The position numbers and the translations under genes are program-made. 60,000 nucleotides of DNA from Adiantum capillus-veneris. Lineage: Eukaryota; Streptophyta; Polypodiopsida; Polypodiales; Pteridaceae. How positions within the stretch are numbered: the first letter of the stretch is position 1; the number at the start of each line of letters is the position of its first letter. This document shows, piece by piece, positions 1-16,659 of the stretch. The stretch covers positions 108,322,549-108,382,548 of the forward strand of contig CM043953.1 of assembly GCA_014529385.2 (NCBI GenBank), written 5' to 3'. The notes under the pieces are model-generated. The model was not told the origin of the DNA and searched no databases. It worked only from the letters and a program-made list of their open reading frames with translations.

Positions 1-267
1 GAGCAAGAGCACTCTTCTATTGCACAAATCAGAGAATGAGTGAATTTTAGGTTTAGTTGGCTTTTATATGAGCTCACCCCATTCACACTTGGACGCCCAT
101 GCTTAGCCAACTAATCCCTTGAATGTCCCAGTTAGAGTGCGCCTCTCATCGGCGATCACTCTTACCCTTTTCCTATTGGTCCGACAAGCCAGGTACCTGA
201 CTCTACCAAATACATAATACACGTCCGTCGTAGGTGATGGGGTGTCCGTGAGCCGTGAGGGTTAACA
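1..267 (-). mobile_element. Partial LTR (third copy of the 21-35 kb element's LTR)
   Basis: This stretch matches the right-hand part of the LTRs at 21245-21847 and 35030-35622 and ends with the same GTTAACA boundary at 267. The TATA-like CTTTTATATG (minus-strand CATATAAAAG) is at 61-70. The sequence after 267 is neither a polypurine tract nor a primer site, so 267 is an outer boundary. It is either the 5' LTR of a second element lying left of the window or a solo LTR, and the window edge prevents a choice. Confidence 0.9.
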
Positions 268-324
268 ACATGCTGCCCAAGGGCCCTACACTGAGTTAAA
301 CACTGCGTCGCAGCTTGAAAGAGA

Positions 325-366
<42 letters not shown>

Positions 367-940
367 CCTCTCCAGCACACCTACGCTGCAGGTCCGCACA
401 GAGCAACGGGCTCTCGCGTCCGTGCCCGTCAGCAATCTGCCTGAAGTCGACAAAAAAAAATCACCTTGGTGCATACAAAAAAAATCTGATCCTCTCGCTC
501 AGCTCCTGACACGCGGCCCTATCCCCGCCATTTCCTCACGGGCAGTCTCCTTTCCCTTCAGCTCTGGCGCGATATCTGAGCAGATACGGTCTAAATTGAC
601 CTGCTCGCAGAATTGAGGCAACATACTCGAAATTAGAGAACTTAGAAAAGGTAAAGTAGGCAAGATAAAAACTAGTATGGAATGGTTAACGATAGGGGGA
701 TACTTTGTCATGTAATCAACATAGCCGAGGAAGAAGGTGAAAGAGAGTAGGTCCGCCCAATTTTGTTTCAGGTGCTTCACTAAAGGGTAGATACCCTTTG
801 GAAAACTAAAGTAAAAGGCAAGGGCAGAGAAAAGGGAGGGCCCACACGGGAAGGACGGGTGGCTTCTTAATTGAATAGGAAAACACAGCTCGGCTCATAT
901 CATGCCACGTCTGTGTCAGTCAGGAGACGAGTGTCTAATG

Positions 941-984
<44 letters not shown>

Positions 985-1356
985 CAGAGATACAGATTGA
1001 TTTTCTGTGATTTGCGCCATGTTGTGCATTTGTTTACAAGGCATGCATCGCGTGCAGCTGCGTTTGTGAGTGCAAGCATACTTGATCGGATTCGAGAAAA
1101 ACCCACATGGGCCAGCTAAGAACAGCGCAGACCTACCCTGCTACGCATGGGCATATCCTACAATCAATGCACTCCCAGAGGCAACCTGGACAAGAAGCTC
1201 ATCAAAAAACTTGGGTGTTTTCAATCATCGCCACAATTGGCATACATACAGATCGTAACATTTCTTCTGCTTTTGACAAGAACTGCTTTCCACAGTCCAG
1301 GGAAGAATATGCAGGTAAAGATATGCAACGAGGGAAGGCGAAGGGACAATGAGAAT

Positions 1357-1406
<50 letters not shown>

Positions 1407-1888
1407 AAATTTCATCTATCAAAACGAGCATGGGCACTACGCAGTGACAGACTTGGTTGTGTTTGCTTTGATCGGAGCGATGCTTCAAGATGAGTCAGGA
1501 GAGAAAGAGAGAGAGTCGGGTGGGCATACGAGTGAGGATGGGTTGCTACGATGGCGAGACGCCATGTTTGAGCGCAAACATGACAGGGAGGAAGTTGAGC
1601 AGCGATGATGGCGGGGTGGGGGGTAAGGTTCATGGAGGATGGAGGAGTTATTTCCCTTTGCAATTGCTAGATTCTGTGGGAATCTTCAGGGTTAATTAAT
1701 TCAACTTTGGAATGGACCCAGGTAGGTAGTGAAAAACAAGAAAGAGATATTACGAGTGAATGAGGCAAAAGAAGTGAAATAAAATGAACCAAAGCTTTAC
1801 ATTTTTAGACAAACCCCAAGCCCTGGTGAACACCCCTCATCAACATGGGCTCATAAAAGGAGGTCAATCTATGATAGCATTCATCAAC
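268..1888. other. Non-coding stretch with GA microsatellites
   Basis: No gene is recognised. It holds (GA)n tracts at about 328-361, 943-982 and 1361-1405. The open frames here encode only ER or SL dipeptide runs from these tracts and do not look like proteins. Confidence 0.6.
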
Positions 1889-3755
1889 AATTGGCATTAT
1901 GCAAACAATAAGAATTCATCATCCCTTAGCAATGGCTTATGACAAAATATCATGGTTATACATTGAATCTATCATGAAGACGCTGGATTTTGGACCTAGA
2001 ATGTGTGCAATTGAGCACATTGAATCTGTCATGAAGGTGCTAGGTTTTGGATCTAGAATGTGTGCGATTGTGCGCACATTATGAAGGGGAGTTCCTCAGA
2101 ACTCCCCTTCAGTAGTAGGGCTGTAGGATCGTTTGAAGTGAATAGGTCAATCAAACAATGCTGCCCTCTTGCCCCACTACTTTTGATTGGGTCGCATCCG
2201 CTAGTGACTTTGCTAGAGGACAATGCTGCAAAATTGGAAACACAAGGTGCTCCACTACCAAGGGGCAAGCGATTGTTGGTAGAATTATTTGTGGATGATT
2301 CTCTAATCTTCATAAAATCCAACTCCCAAATGCTCAAAATAACCGTTCAAATCACTCACCAAAACGACTTGTTTGACCCCATCAAGTGTTTCAAGGAAGT
2401 TATTTCCAAAGTGAAAGTGTCCAGACACCACCTGTAGGGGTAGACATCTTGGATAAGCAAAGAATTGATTGGGTCCTAAGAAATTGGGTCCTAAGGGGAG
2501 GATACTCTCTCCTCCCCTTCCACCATAGGGTGGAAATGATCAACATTTTCATCATGTTTTACATCTCCTTTGTCTTCCCGCCAAACAAAATTGGAAAGAA
2601 TTTCTGATACTCATCAACTGTTTCCTATGAAAAAATAACACAAAATCCATGATGTCGTGACAATGGGAAAATGGGAATGGATGGCCAAACACAATGACTA
2701 AGAAGGCATTGGCATTCTAGACCCAATGATACATGCAAAAGTTGTGTTTACAAAGCTGCTAGTTTTCCCAACAAATCAAAGGTGGGAGTAGGTAGTCTTG
2801 GCTTGAGAAATGATCAAGAAAGCAAAGATTTACTTGCAAGGAGGCCCATGGAAAGATGCTAAGGTACATGAAAAAATTATATCCATGAACTGGCCTTTTC
2901 TGAAGCTTGGGGACTATACGAGGGAACTTGTTTAAAAGTGCAACAAGGCGGCTTCATTGCTGGAGTGAGGGGAGGCCTTCTATACTTCAAATGCTCCATC
3001 TTCCACTCGTCCCCTTTGCTCTCCAAGCTTGGAAAAGGATCCTTGAATTCCTTCTAGAGTTAAGTTGCCAAATAGGTGAATAACAAAGGGATCTCCAATC
3101 TAGCTCACTTTTGGGATGCTATTGGAAGGATGTGAACCAAATAGTGATGTTGCATAATTTGAATCTAAATGAAAAGCTACTTATTAGTAGAGTCTCAAAA
3201 GTGTTATGCAGTGGCCCAATGCTTGCCGCTAGGATAGACCTTGATTGGAAATCTTGACATGGGCCCAAAGACAGGATTTTTGCTCTCTCTAAAACCCTAG
3301 GAATTTATAAAAAGTTGATTTATAAAGTAGACAGATTCACTCCGCTCATCAAAATGTGGAGGGTGAAATGATCTGAAGGGAAGTGGAGGAAGTGTGCAAA
3401 CAAAATTTGGGAGGTAATGTGGCAAAGGGCGATAAAGATCTTGACTTGGAAGGTTTTGTGGGGGGTGATCGCAACTAGGAAGAAGGTTATTGCTAGAGGG
3501 CTTGTCACTAACACTTTTTGAGGGTGCAAAAGCTGCTTCAAAGGATCCCTTGCATCTCTTTAAAGAATGCCCCTCTTTTTGGGGCCTTGCCACCATCAAG
3601 GTATGCAAATGGGTGCATAACACATGGAAGGTGGCAACCTTTATGAATGACTTAGTTGTGGGAGGGAGAAACATTAGAAACCAAGCGACTTTGTTGTGTA
3701 CCTCTTGTGTACTCAAATAACCAAGTGTTGCTTTTTGAATCAGGTTTGGAAAGCC
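1889..3755 (+). mobile_element. Degenerate LINE (non-LTR retrotransposon) ORF2 fragment
   Basis: Translated pieces in shifting frames follow the order of a plant LINE reverse transcriptase. First comes an AYDKISW-type motif near 1930-1955, then an R-x-I-K-Q-x-C-P-L-A-P-L-L block near 2145-2185, then the catalytic block FVDDSLIF (2289-2312, counterpart of F/YADD). A W-x-K-W-E-W segment lies near 2660-2700. The C-terminal zf-RVT region is near 3380-3715, with KVLWGV, LFKECP and VCKWVHNTWK. Frameshifts and stops are frequent, so it is a dead copy. A 57-58-bp stretch of the RT is tandemly duplicated at about 1963-2078. The usual 3' tail is absent and the copy ends against an opposite-strand LINE. 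Confidence 0.85.
2083..2110. repeat. Perfect 12-bp hairpin inside the LINE
   Basis: GAAGGGGAGTTC at 2083-2094 and its exact reverse complement at 2099-2110 are separated by CTCA. A similar GGGGAG/CTCCCC hairpin with about 10-bp arms lies at 2495-2521. Confidence 0.9.
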
Positions 3756-4290
3756 TAAAACAATTTGGGTTTTTAAGGAGTTCTCTGTGAACCTGGCTAC
3801 TTTCTTGTATTATCTCTGTGAACCTGGCTATTTCCACAGTTCTGTCGAATAAGTGATCATTCCTAGCCTTCCAGACATGTTTGAAGTAGCAAAATCTAAC
3901 AATTTGTGTTACAATAAGCAGCTCTTGGATTTTCAAAACCTTCCCTCCCAAGAACAAATCGTTCTTATATAAGGCTTCTTCCATATCCTTTGCACCTATT
4001 TGCATATCTTACCCGCAAGGTCGCCGATCACAGGGCATTCCTTGAAAAGGTGGGAGAGGTCGTTTCTAGCCATTCTGCATTGAGAGCATCTATCTAGGCC
4101 AACTCCCCTAGCCAAATCCTTCATCCCAGATTCGGTAATGCTCCCCACAATACCTTCAAGAGAAAAACCTTCATACTTAGGGGCCACTGTGGGCACCATA
4201 TGTTCTTGGTGACTTTCTTCCATCTTGACTCTGGCCACTTCTTGTCCCACTATTTGCTCAGTGGAGATAACCAATCCATCAAAGCGATAA
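3756..4290 (-). mobile_element. LINE ORF2 C-terminal fragment (zf-RVT)
   Basis: Minus-strand frames give the end of a LINE ORF2: GVGLDRCSQCRMARNDLSHL, then LFKECPVIGDL, GKICK, LFLGGKV, FCYFKHVWKARN and ARFTEIIQESS. This matches the cysteine-rich C-terminal zf-RVT domain and following tail seen in the other LINEs here (17.3-18.2 and 57.4-58.0 kb). It carries several stops and frameshifts. It lies tail to tail with the plus-strand LINE ending near 3755. Confidence 0.85.
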
Positions 4291-8033
<3,743 letters not shown>

Positions 8034-8345
8034 GCTCTAATACCATTGCTACAAATGGAGGCGAGGGGGACCTGCAAAATACCCCCAAATAGCACACTGC
8101 TAACCATAAACAAAAAAATCTTCATACCTGACAAATCGCACAACTCATTATCCAAGCAATACGTGAACAAAGAGAGACAGCGAGTGAGATAGAGCGACAG
8201 AGCACAAAACGCACCTCCTAGACCGGAGTGCTACGTCGGCATGGTGAGAGAGAAGGGAAGAGAGGAGAGAAGAAAGACACAAGCACTGGGTGCAATCTCC
8301 CCTTGTGCATGAGTGAGCATTTTTCTCTTGCACGTATTTACTTAT
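8034..8345 (-). mobile_element. Putative copia-type primer-binding site and start of an LTR
   Basis: The minus strand carries TGGTATTAGAGC at 8045-8034. This differs by one base from the initiator-Met tRNA primer site TGGTATCAGAGC of Ty1/copia elements. One base away on its LTR side begins a possible LTR end, TGCTACAAATGG at 8047. The outer LTR boundary was not found, and no flanking copia coding sequence is adjacent. Confidence 0.4.
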
Positions 8346-8803
8346 AGATTCCTTGAATGCTCAAAATGAGTACAAACTGTCAGGCCGATCATAAATGGGC
8401 AAAGCTCATAAAGAGCACTTAGATCATAAAATGTACGTAAAGTGTATATCCTTTTGCATAGTCCAATAACTATTGATGCTTTTGCCACCTGTCAGCTGCA
8501 ATAAGTAGGTAATTATCAATTCCATTACAAAAAAGTCTACTAGCCTACCATGGCAACAACTAACTCTTGTCAGCCCAGGGCATCGATTTAGGACCTTGCC
8601 CAAGTGAGCCAAAATGGTTCCCCTCGCATGACAAGTGCTAATAAGGTGCTTAGGCCTAACATAGACACAAACTAAGACATAAAAATTTGTTTTTCATTGT
8701 GTTTAATAGCAATTTTTGATAGCTGATTCTAGATCTCTAATCTCTCTTAATTCAATCTTTCCTAGCCATATCACTAACCGTGATGTGTGAGGGCAATGTC
8801 TTC

Positions 8804-8847
<44 letters not shown>

Positions 8848-9999
8848 CCCTGTCCCTGCAAAGTGTGTGTGTTAGTGTTTGTGCTTACAATTAGCATTTA
8901 GTGGTTGGATCGATGTGTCAACGCTAATGCAACTGCGATGCTTCTGTGCGTAGGTTTAAGAGTAGGGATATGAGGATTAAGGTAGAGGTTAACTTCAATG
9001 GCATAATCCGTGCAATGTAGGTTGATAAGTAGATTTGTGACTTGATTAGAGGACGTCCATTCCATGGTTTATCTCTATGAGGGTAGAGGAATCCATTCAA
9101 TCCTCTTATTCTAGGCATCCCATGAAACTCATGCCTCCAAAGGGTTATGGTCTCTAGGATTAACATTTTTATTGGTCTTGGGTTATGCCATTGCCTATGC
9201 TATGACAACCCCCAACAACTATCACGAAGATTTCTCAAGGCATGGAGGGTATATCAACTTAAGACTAAATCCAAAGTGTTTATGAAATTAAGGCCAACTC
9301 TTTTATGGTAAAAAATGTATCTAGCTACACCCTAGCCAACCTCCATTATGATTGAGGGAAAGGAGGGGGGGGGGGGGGGGGGGTTTGCTGAAAAAGTTTA
9401 TTGCATTTTGGGTTAGTTGTAGGAGGAAACACCAATGTGAAATGTTGTGTGCCCTTAAGTAAAATAGTGTCATTGAGAGGCAAAATATGTTGCCTATGGA
9501 GTTGGCACATTGTATTGTCAAAAGCCAAGTCTTGCCATGTGCGTTCCATAACTATCATGTGTGCTACATATATACGTAGCAAATATCATAAAAAAGCCTT
9601 ATACTCTATGAGTTTGAATGAAGCTTGGCATGGAGAGAGGCCTCTGATCGTTCCCTCCCTCGCATGTCTTTGGTTGTTTGACCTATGCTTTAGTGCTTGA
9701 CTAACAACATAGACAACCAGATGATAAGGCTTTGAAACGTCTTTTGGGTGGCTATGGCTCACAAAACAAGGGCTCCATGCTATGTCATATGTAGGCAAAA
9801 GCGTGTTTTGATATAGTAAAGTTTAGTTTTTGTAGAAGATTTTGTGCAATTGTTGTTTTCTGAGACAATACTATGATAACTTTGCTGCTAAAAACGAACA
9901 AGCTAGAATGCCAAAACCAAAATGACTAGCACAAACTTTATGTGATAGAAAATTGGATGCTCATTTTTCTAGTTGTATCTATTTGACTTCTCAACATGC
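8346..9999. other. No recognisable gene; CT tract and poly-G run
   Basis: A (CT)n tract is at about 8807-8845 and a 19-base G run at 9365-9383. Short ORFs near 8924-9166 and 9401-9798 show no known motif. Confidence 0.5.
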
Positions 10000-10450
10000 C
10001 TCTTATGCATCATTTTTTTTTTCTTTACTTGCCTCAGGTATGTGTGAAGAGGAGGAGCTTGTTTTATTTGAGGAGGCACAAAATTCACAAATGTATGTGG
10101 TTTCCTTGCAAACTACTATCAAGAAAACTAACATTTCTCTTATGCGATTTTTCTCTTGGCAAAAAGCTAATTGGTACTCAGTGAGCTTACAAGTCGAAAC
10201 TGAAGTTGAATGATAGTGTTGATCACCAGCAAGGCTAGACTTGTGGCAAAAGTTCATGCTAAAGAGAAAGGCATTGATTTTGATGCTCCCACTTGTTGTA
10301 TGACTACCATTCTTAGCATTTTTGCATAATAGCTCAAAGTGGTTGGAATCCACATCAATTGGGCATAAAGACTACAATGTTGAATTGTGATTCACCTAAG
10401 AGGACATATATGTAATGCAACCTCATGGTTCTGCTAAAACCTCATGATGC
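10000..10450 (+). mobile_element. Degenerate Ty1/copia reverse-transcriptase fragment
   Basis: Across shifting plus-strand frames the translation follows the copia RT entry region. It reads SLGKKLIG then AYKSKLK, a VDH block, ARLVAKVHAKEKGIDFDAP, MTTILSIFA, then HQLD/K-like and L-N-C-D residues up to about 10430. These are counterparts of the family pattern ending in ARLVAKG...GIDF and H-Q-L-D-V-K-T-A-F-L-N-G-D. Several stops and frame changes show that it is inactive. No LTRs were found for it. Confidence 0.7.
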
Positions 10451-12509
10451 TAGCAGACTATCAAGGCATTTGTTTAGTTCTTATGCGGACCACCCAAAAT
10501 GGTCATAAGGCAATCATGCAACGGTTTGCAAGGGGAAGCCCTTCCAAGATAAGACCTGTTGAGGATAGATTCAAATATCAGGGAAGCTAGAACTCACAAA
10601 TTATGGGACCGACAAGGCATGGGTTGGATACGAGCTGAGACACTCACTCTAACTTTGATGAAAAGATGCTAAGACAGGTAACTATAGAACTGTGTTTAAA
10701 GTTTGTACTCTCTGAATTTTGCAGAGCTTTCCAAACACAACAAACATACGCAACTTTGATGATGCAAAGGCAAGATTTGTTGCTAGCCTGGATGAAGAGG
10801 GCAAGTTGTTCGACATGACCGGCTCTTGGTTGTTCAAGAAGTAGGCAGAGATATCTCTCTACCTACCTCAGAATTTTGGGTTTGACTTTTGCTAGGGCAA
10901 GGCTTCTAGGCAAGTTTTTTTTTAACTAGATGCAATAAAAAACAGTCACATGATCAACCCATTGTCAGCAAGCAAGATTTGACGGGCTTCTAAGGGTAAT
11001 CGGTAACAATTTCATGCAAATGAGTATTGGGCAACTCAAGTATGCTTTTTTCGTGCAATTATCATAGGTACTTTTAAGCTTCCAATACGGTATCCTAATC
11101 GACAAGGTCGAGGAGTGGCGGGGTCAATTTGCTTTACACTTTGTCTAGTATGATCATGCCATAAGATGGGCCACAATACATCGGCCATGTTTTGACTAAG
11201 GAGCATGGCTGCGTACGAGGCTTTTCACCAGCATGACTTGTGCAAAAACATGTTACAGATTTTACAACCTTTAGAGTTGGTGCCTTCAAGAAGTTAAGGA
11301 GATCAAAACAACTATAAAATCTACTAAAAAGCAAGGCCTTTAAGGTACATGGCTAATCCAAGGCATGTAAATCTTGCAGGATGCCAAATGCGGTGATTCA
11401 AGCAAGTCAATAAGTACGTCAAGTTCAAAGTTTACAATTGTGAACTCACCTTTGCAGGATTTCCTTCGAAGACAACTTGGAAGTAAAAGTTGCTTCTGTC
11501 AAGAACAATTTTGAAGTCAACTGCAATTGGAAAGCTAAGTTTTCTGAGCTATCCCCTTTCGATATTGGGTAATCTACGATACTTTTTGAATTCTCACTAA
11601 GATGTACGAAAGGTTGACTCTATGTGAAAGCTCAACAAGGTCGATTTTCTTTTTCATTGACATCTGTATGTCAGTAGCAGTACTTGTTGGCTATGAGTAC
11701 AGATGCTCTATAATGTTTTATGTTTTAGATAATTTCTGCAAAGCAAGGCTTCAATTTTAGGCATTCTACATAGAATCTTTCCAGCATTTGGAATATGCTA
11801 CCAGCATATGAACTTGGGAGGACTTTCACTAGAGGTCAATATGAACCAAGCCAAGAGGGCAGGCATGGTATATACGACAACTCTCAATTTATTAGCATAC
11901 ATGGCTATGAGTCAGATTCACACCAAGACAACTAGCTACAAGAAGGACGACAAGGCTAGACAATTTTAAGTTATGCTTTTTTTTTTGCGTTTTAATCTTT
12001 CATTATTGTAGTGGAAGATTGTAAGGTTCCACCTAGACATTGAAAGCGAATGGGCTTGAGGTTGAGATACAACTTCAACATGCCTCAAAAGAGACAAATA
12101 GGGGAATGTGGAACATCCGTCGTCTTGGTCTGAGCCCATTTATCGCAATGTCCATTTAATTCTTTTTGACAATATTTGTTTGAGCTACTAAATCCTTGGC
12201 ATGAGAACATGCTACAATAGAGATACAATTGTTGTACAAGAAAGAGCAAAAAGTATCCCTAGCTGGATGGCATCCTTACGTTAACTTGAAATGCAACATA
12301 GTATGCCCAGGAAATGCATTGGTTAGTCTTCTCCTAGGCAATGGGTGCAAGGACATTGTCTGAACCCAAACTATATACTTATACACACAGTCAAGGAAAA
12401 ACCTCAAGTGAAAAAACCTTTGAGTTTGTTAGTGAAAATGAAAAAAGAAACTAAATGTATAAGATGAAAAGTGATTAAGTTAGCTAGATGCAACTAAGAG
12501 TTACTGAAA
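10451..12509. other. Unassigned sequence, probably decayed mobile DNA
   Basis: No gene or domain could be recognised. Part of it (12010-12150) recurs elsewhere in the window. It lies directly upstream of a LINE fragment, so it may contain unrecognisable upstream LINE sequence; that is inference only. Confidence 0.4.
12010..12150. repeat. Interspersed repeat, copy 1 of 3
   Basis: The block running from TAGTGGAAGATTGTAAGG through ACTTCAACATGCCTC to GAGCCCATTTATCGCAATG recurs in part at about 15205-15300 and 18238-18330. The class is unknown. A TGTTGAAG-like start on the minus strand would suit an LTR end. Confidence 0.75.
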
Positions 12510-13655
12510 CCATTGGAAAGGTTTTTATTGAAGAACAACCCTAAGACTCGATGCCATGGGAGTAGGCAAGACGGGATCTGTGGCGAGACCTCTAGAGAAA
12601 GGTAGTATAGGAATTCTTAGCCCTAGTGCCCATGTAGAAGCCCAATGTGCGAAGTTTGTGGTGGCAATCTCCGAGCAAGTATAGGCTTGAGCTATTATGA
12701 CAAAGGCTTTTGTGGACGATGCCAAACTACGCTCGCAAGGTGGCCAATGGGATGAGCTGGAATTGCACGATAAGATGCTTACTACCCATGGTGGACTAAC
12801 CTAAAGCTTGGAAGCATAACAGGCAAGCTAGTTCGGAAGTGTAATAGAGCAACTGAGGCTTTGGAATGGGGAGAGGTTCCAAGATACTTTCACAATTCAA
12901 TGACCCATTAGTCCTTTTGGCTTTCTAAGGTAGGAAGAATCATTCTAAACCCTTCTTGGAGGGAGGTGGCACAAAAAACCAATAATAAAGGACCATGACG
13001 ACTAGGTCAGTTCTAGGACAGAAGTAGCAAAAGTTGGAAAGGAATAGACCAAGTAGCCTCAGATTTCCACCTCAACAGAACGGAAATATTGTTGAACAAT
13101 AGAGTCTTATAAATGCTTGACAACTGTTGACTGCCTAATTGTGATTCGAGTTTTGAGTGGAAGGCATGGTGGTGGCCCACGAATAGGCACTTCGTAAAAG
13201 TCTTGGAAGGTAGGGTTCTATAAGAACGATATATTACTGGGTGGGAAGGTATTCAAGAGTCAAGCGTTACTTATTGGAACATAAATTGTTAGATACCAAT
13301 ACTTCAAACATGTGTGGAAGGCTAGAAATTGTTGGATCTTCGAGAAATCCCTAAAGATAGCTAGTTTCTCAGAGATTATTCTAGAAAGCAGGGAAGGGAT
13401 CGTCGGCATTGCAAAAAGAAGGAACTTTGAGGAATGGAACATGACATTTGATGCCGCAATGACTGGTTAGTTGATGAGTTCTATTCAAGTCAATGCTTAG
13501 CTTAGGCTTTCATTGATACCTATACCCATGAGCCGATGTATTTGTGTTGATAGGAGAAGTCATGGCTTGTCACAAGCATGTCTAGAAATTGTAATTTATT
13601 GGTTGCGCTAATAAAATCCACTCACCATTGTGAGTTTTGCCAAAAAAAAAAAGAG
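12510..13655 (+). mobile_element. LINE 3' fragment with hairpin and A-tail
   Basis: The plus strand encodes late ORF2 pieces. EGGIGILSPSAHVEAQ-like sequence lies near 12590-12640, followed by the FKHVWKARN-type and EIILES-type segments near 13300-13390, all broken by stops. The 3' end carries CTCACCATTGTGAG (about 13621-13634) and then an A-run at about 13642-13652. This is the same tail signature as the LINEs ending near 18.2, 48.1 and 58.2 kb. Confidence 0.8.
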
Positions 13656-13767
13656 ATAAAAAGCTTAGAAAGCCGAAGTCCTCACTATGTAGTGAGTCTT
13701 GTATAACTTGCATGGCTTTCTCTATAGAGGGGTTCTCTTTTTCTTCAAGCTGTGTAAAAACAAGATG

Positions 13768-14257
<490 letters not shown>

Positions 14258-15204
14258 AAAGTGGCCTTGTAACTTAGGTCATAAATAAGATGCTAGCATG
14301 GAGAGAGTTCCCACTAACACTTTTTGAGTTTCCTTGGGGATGGGGAGGGGCATCATACCTCTTTTGGAAAGGATTCTTCACCTCCTGTTGTGAGGAAGGG
14401 TGAAGCTTTAGGTCGGGTTCACAAGTTATCATTGACACCATACCAAAACGTTTCCCTTGCCCCCTCCCTTGTTCAAGTGAGCAAATGCAACTCTTTTTCA
14501 TCAATAATGTGATGGGCTCATAGTCTACACCCACAGTCATTCGGATAAACTATCAAGTGCTCCCCCGTTCAATCTTTGCTCGAAAGGCCCCCTTGTCCAT
14601 CTCTTCCTAGAGATGGGGGAAATGTTCGCCCTCTTTTGTGTGGGTCTAGAAAGGTATGAGTACCTACCATTGTGCAAGCATGTCCCTTTTGTCGACGTCT
14701 CACCCAACTCTGCCTTACAAACCTTTCTACTCAATCATTGTGGGAGCAAGCATTTGAAATATGTTTGTAGCTGTCGATTTTAGAAAGGCGATATCATCAT
14801 CCCTCTAGGGTAAAGGAGCCAATAAAAAGACGTGACCAATACAAGTACTCCTATAACTTGAAGCTAATATATTGTTGAGATAATGCAAATAGAGGATGGA
14901 AATGGATAGATGTGTGAGTAGATCTTCGCGAGTGCTACAATTTGATACCCATTTCAATGATTTTCATTGAGCACAAATGTAAAATTGAAGCATTACAATT
15001 TGAATTTCCCTAAATTGGCCCCTGCTTTTTAAGATTTTTAACTGTATCTAGACTGGCTCCTTTACCCTAAATGAAGTTATCCTTGTGAATCTCCTTGGAG
15101 AGATCAAGTTGGAAACTTTGGGTGACTCATCTGGGCTTGAAGTCTTGATTGGGCTTAACTCCCAACACAGTTTCATGAGGGATGACGATAGGCTTGTGAA
15201 GGGG
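14258..15204. other. No recognisable gene
   Basis: Short ORFs only, such as 14274-14540 on the minus strand, with no known motif. No RNA gene was seen. Confidence 0.45.
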
Positions 15205-15300
15205 TTTTATAATAGTGGAAGATTGTAAGGTTCCAACCTAGACATTGAAAGGGAGTGGGCTTGAGGTCGGGATAGAACTTCAACATCCCTTCTTAAAACC
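15205..15300. repeat. Interspersed repeat, copy 2 of 3
   Basis: Matches 12010-12100 (TAGTGGAAGATTGTAAGG...GAACTTCAACATCCC) with a few substitutions and directly abuts a LINE fragment. Confidence 0.75.
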
Positions 15301-15960
15301 AATAAAAATATTTTTATGGAAAAATAACACGAATCTTCTAGACCATGGCAATGGGCCCGTTGGGAATCAGTTGCTCGGCCGGGGAATCAAGGAGGCCTCG
15401 GAATTCTCAACCCGGTGACCCATGCAGAAGCTTTTTGCACCAAATTTGTTGTTTCCTTGGCTAAACAGGATCAAGTTTGGGCTGTCATGATCAGAGATTT
15501 GATAGAAGCAGCTATACTTGGCTCGAAGGGTGGAAAGTGGAGAGGGGTGTAGATTCATGACAAACTGTTAGCCCCGGCGTGGTCTACCTTACGACTGGGG
15601 GGCAGTTCAGGAGAATTGGTAGGAAAATGTAATAGAGCAGCAGGAGTCTTAAAGTGGGGGGAAGAAGCCAGATACTTCAAGAATTCCATCCTGCATTGGT
15701 CCCCCTGGCTCTCCAAAGTTGTAGATCCGCCACAAACTCCCTATTGGATTGAGACAGTCAGGAAGCTGAATAATAAGGGTCTGAACCGGTGATGCATGGT
15801 TTTTAGGACCCCTTCTAAAGATGCAATAAAGGCACAGTCAGTTGTTGGGGAGATGAGGATACTCTAGTCCAAGGGATCTCGAAAGAGAAGAAAAATCTAC
15901 TTCACAAGCACCAAAGAGTAAAAAGTGCCATGGATAGAAGATACGTGGGAACGAGCTCTT
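15301..15960 (+). mobile_element. LINE ORF2 fragment
   Basis: The plus-strand frame starting near 15370 reads NQGGLGILNPVTHAEAFCTK, then VVSLAKQDQVWAVMI and GSKGGKWRGV. After a stop it continues IHDKLLAPAWSTLRLGG and FKNSILHWSPWLSKV. This is the region between the RT and zf-RVT of the same LINE family as 12.5-13.6 kb, which has an equivalent GGIGILSPSAHVEAQ segment. It ends without a tail. Confidence 0.8.
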
Positions 15961-16077
15961 ATGCATGCCTACAACCCATATCTTACAGAATAGCCCATTC
16001 TAGGTGTGAATTTCTAGTGAAATTTACACGAGGATGTTCGTGTGGACTCACAGCACAGCATACTCCGTTTTCACTTT

Positions 16078-16200
16078 TTTACCGACAGTAAATATTTTTT
16101 ACCTACAGTAAATATTTTTCACCTACATGGTAAATACAAATCACTTTTTACCTACAGTAACTTTTTTTACCCATGGTAAATATTTTTTACTGCACCATAA
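16078..16200. repeat. Degenerate minisatellite of TTTTTACC-ACAGTAAATA units
   Basis: About five degenerate copies of a 20-25-bp unit, TTTTTACC(T/G)ACAGTAAATA, run in tandem. They end in a GGTAACAGTTCACTGTTACT inverted repeat near 16211-16230. Confidence 0.75.
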
Positions 16201-16659
16201 GTATTTGGTAGGTAACAGTTCACTGTTACTAGAAGCACTGATTAGGCATCAACAATGCAGTTACAGGAGGAGGAAAGGGGAAAATCTTATGGTAAAGGTG
16301 AGTCAACAGGGATAAAAACTTTTGAGTTGAAAAGAGACATGCTGATTTTTTCAAAGAACACATGTCAAAAGAAGCCATGGTTGAGGATTTTTTGAGAATT
16401 TGATATTCAGGAGGACCCAGCAGGTCCCCCCCTGACATGTGCAGAACCTCTAGTTTCAACAGCCACCTACCTGCTCTTAAATGCTGGTCAAGGCCTTATC
16501 CCCATGTGTCACAATCAGAAAAATCAGCATTTACCCTCCCCTCTCACATCACTCTAGAGAATATCTTGATGGTGACATATCAGGTGACCTCAATCTATTG
16601 ACCACCCTAAGCAAAAAGTAACCCCAATCAGCGGATTTAAGCATGTTCATCCCTAATCC

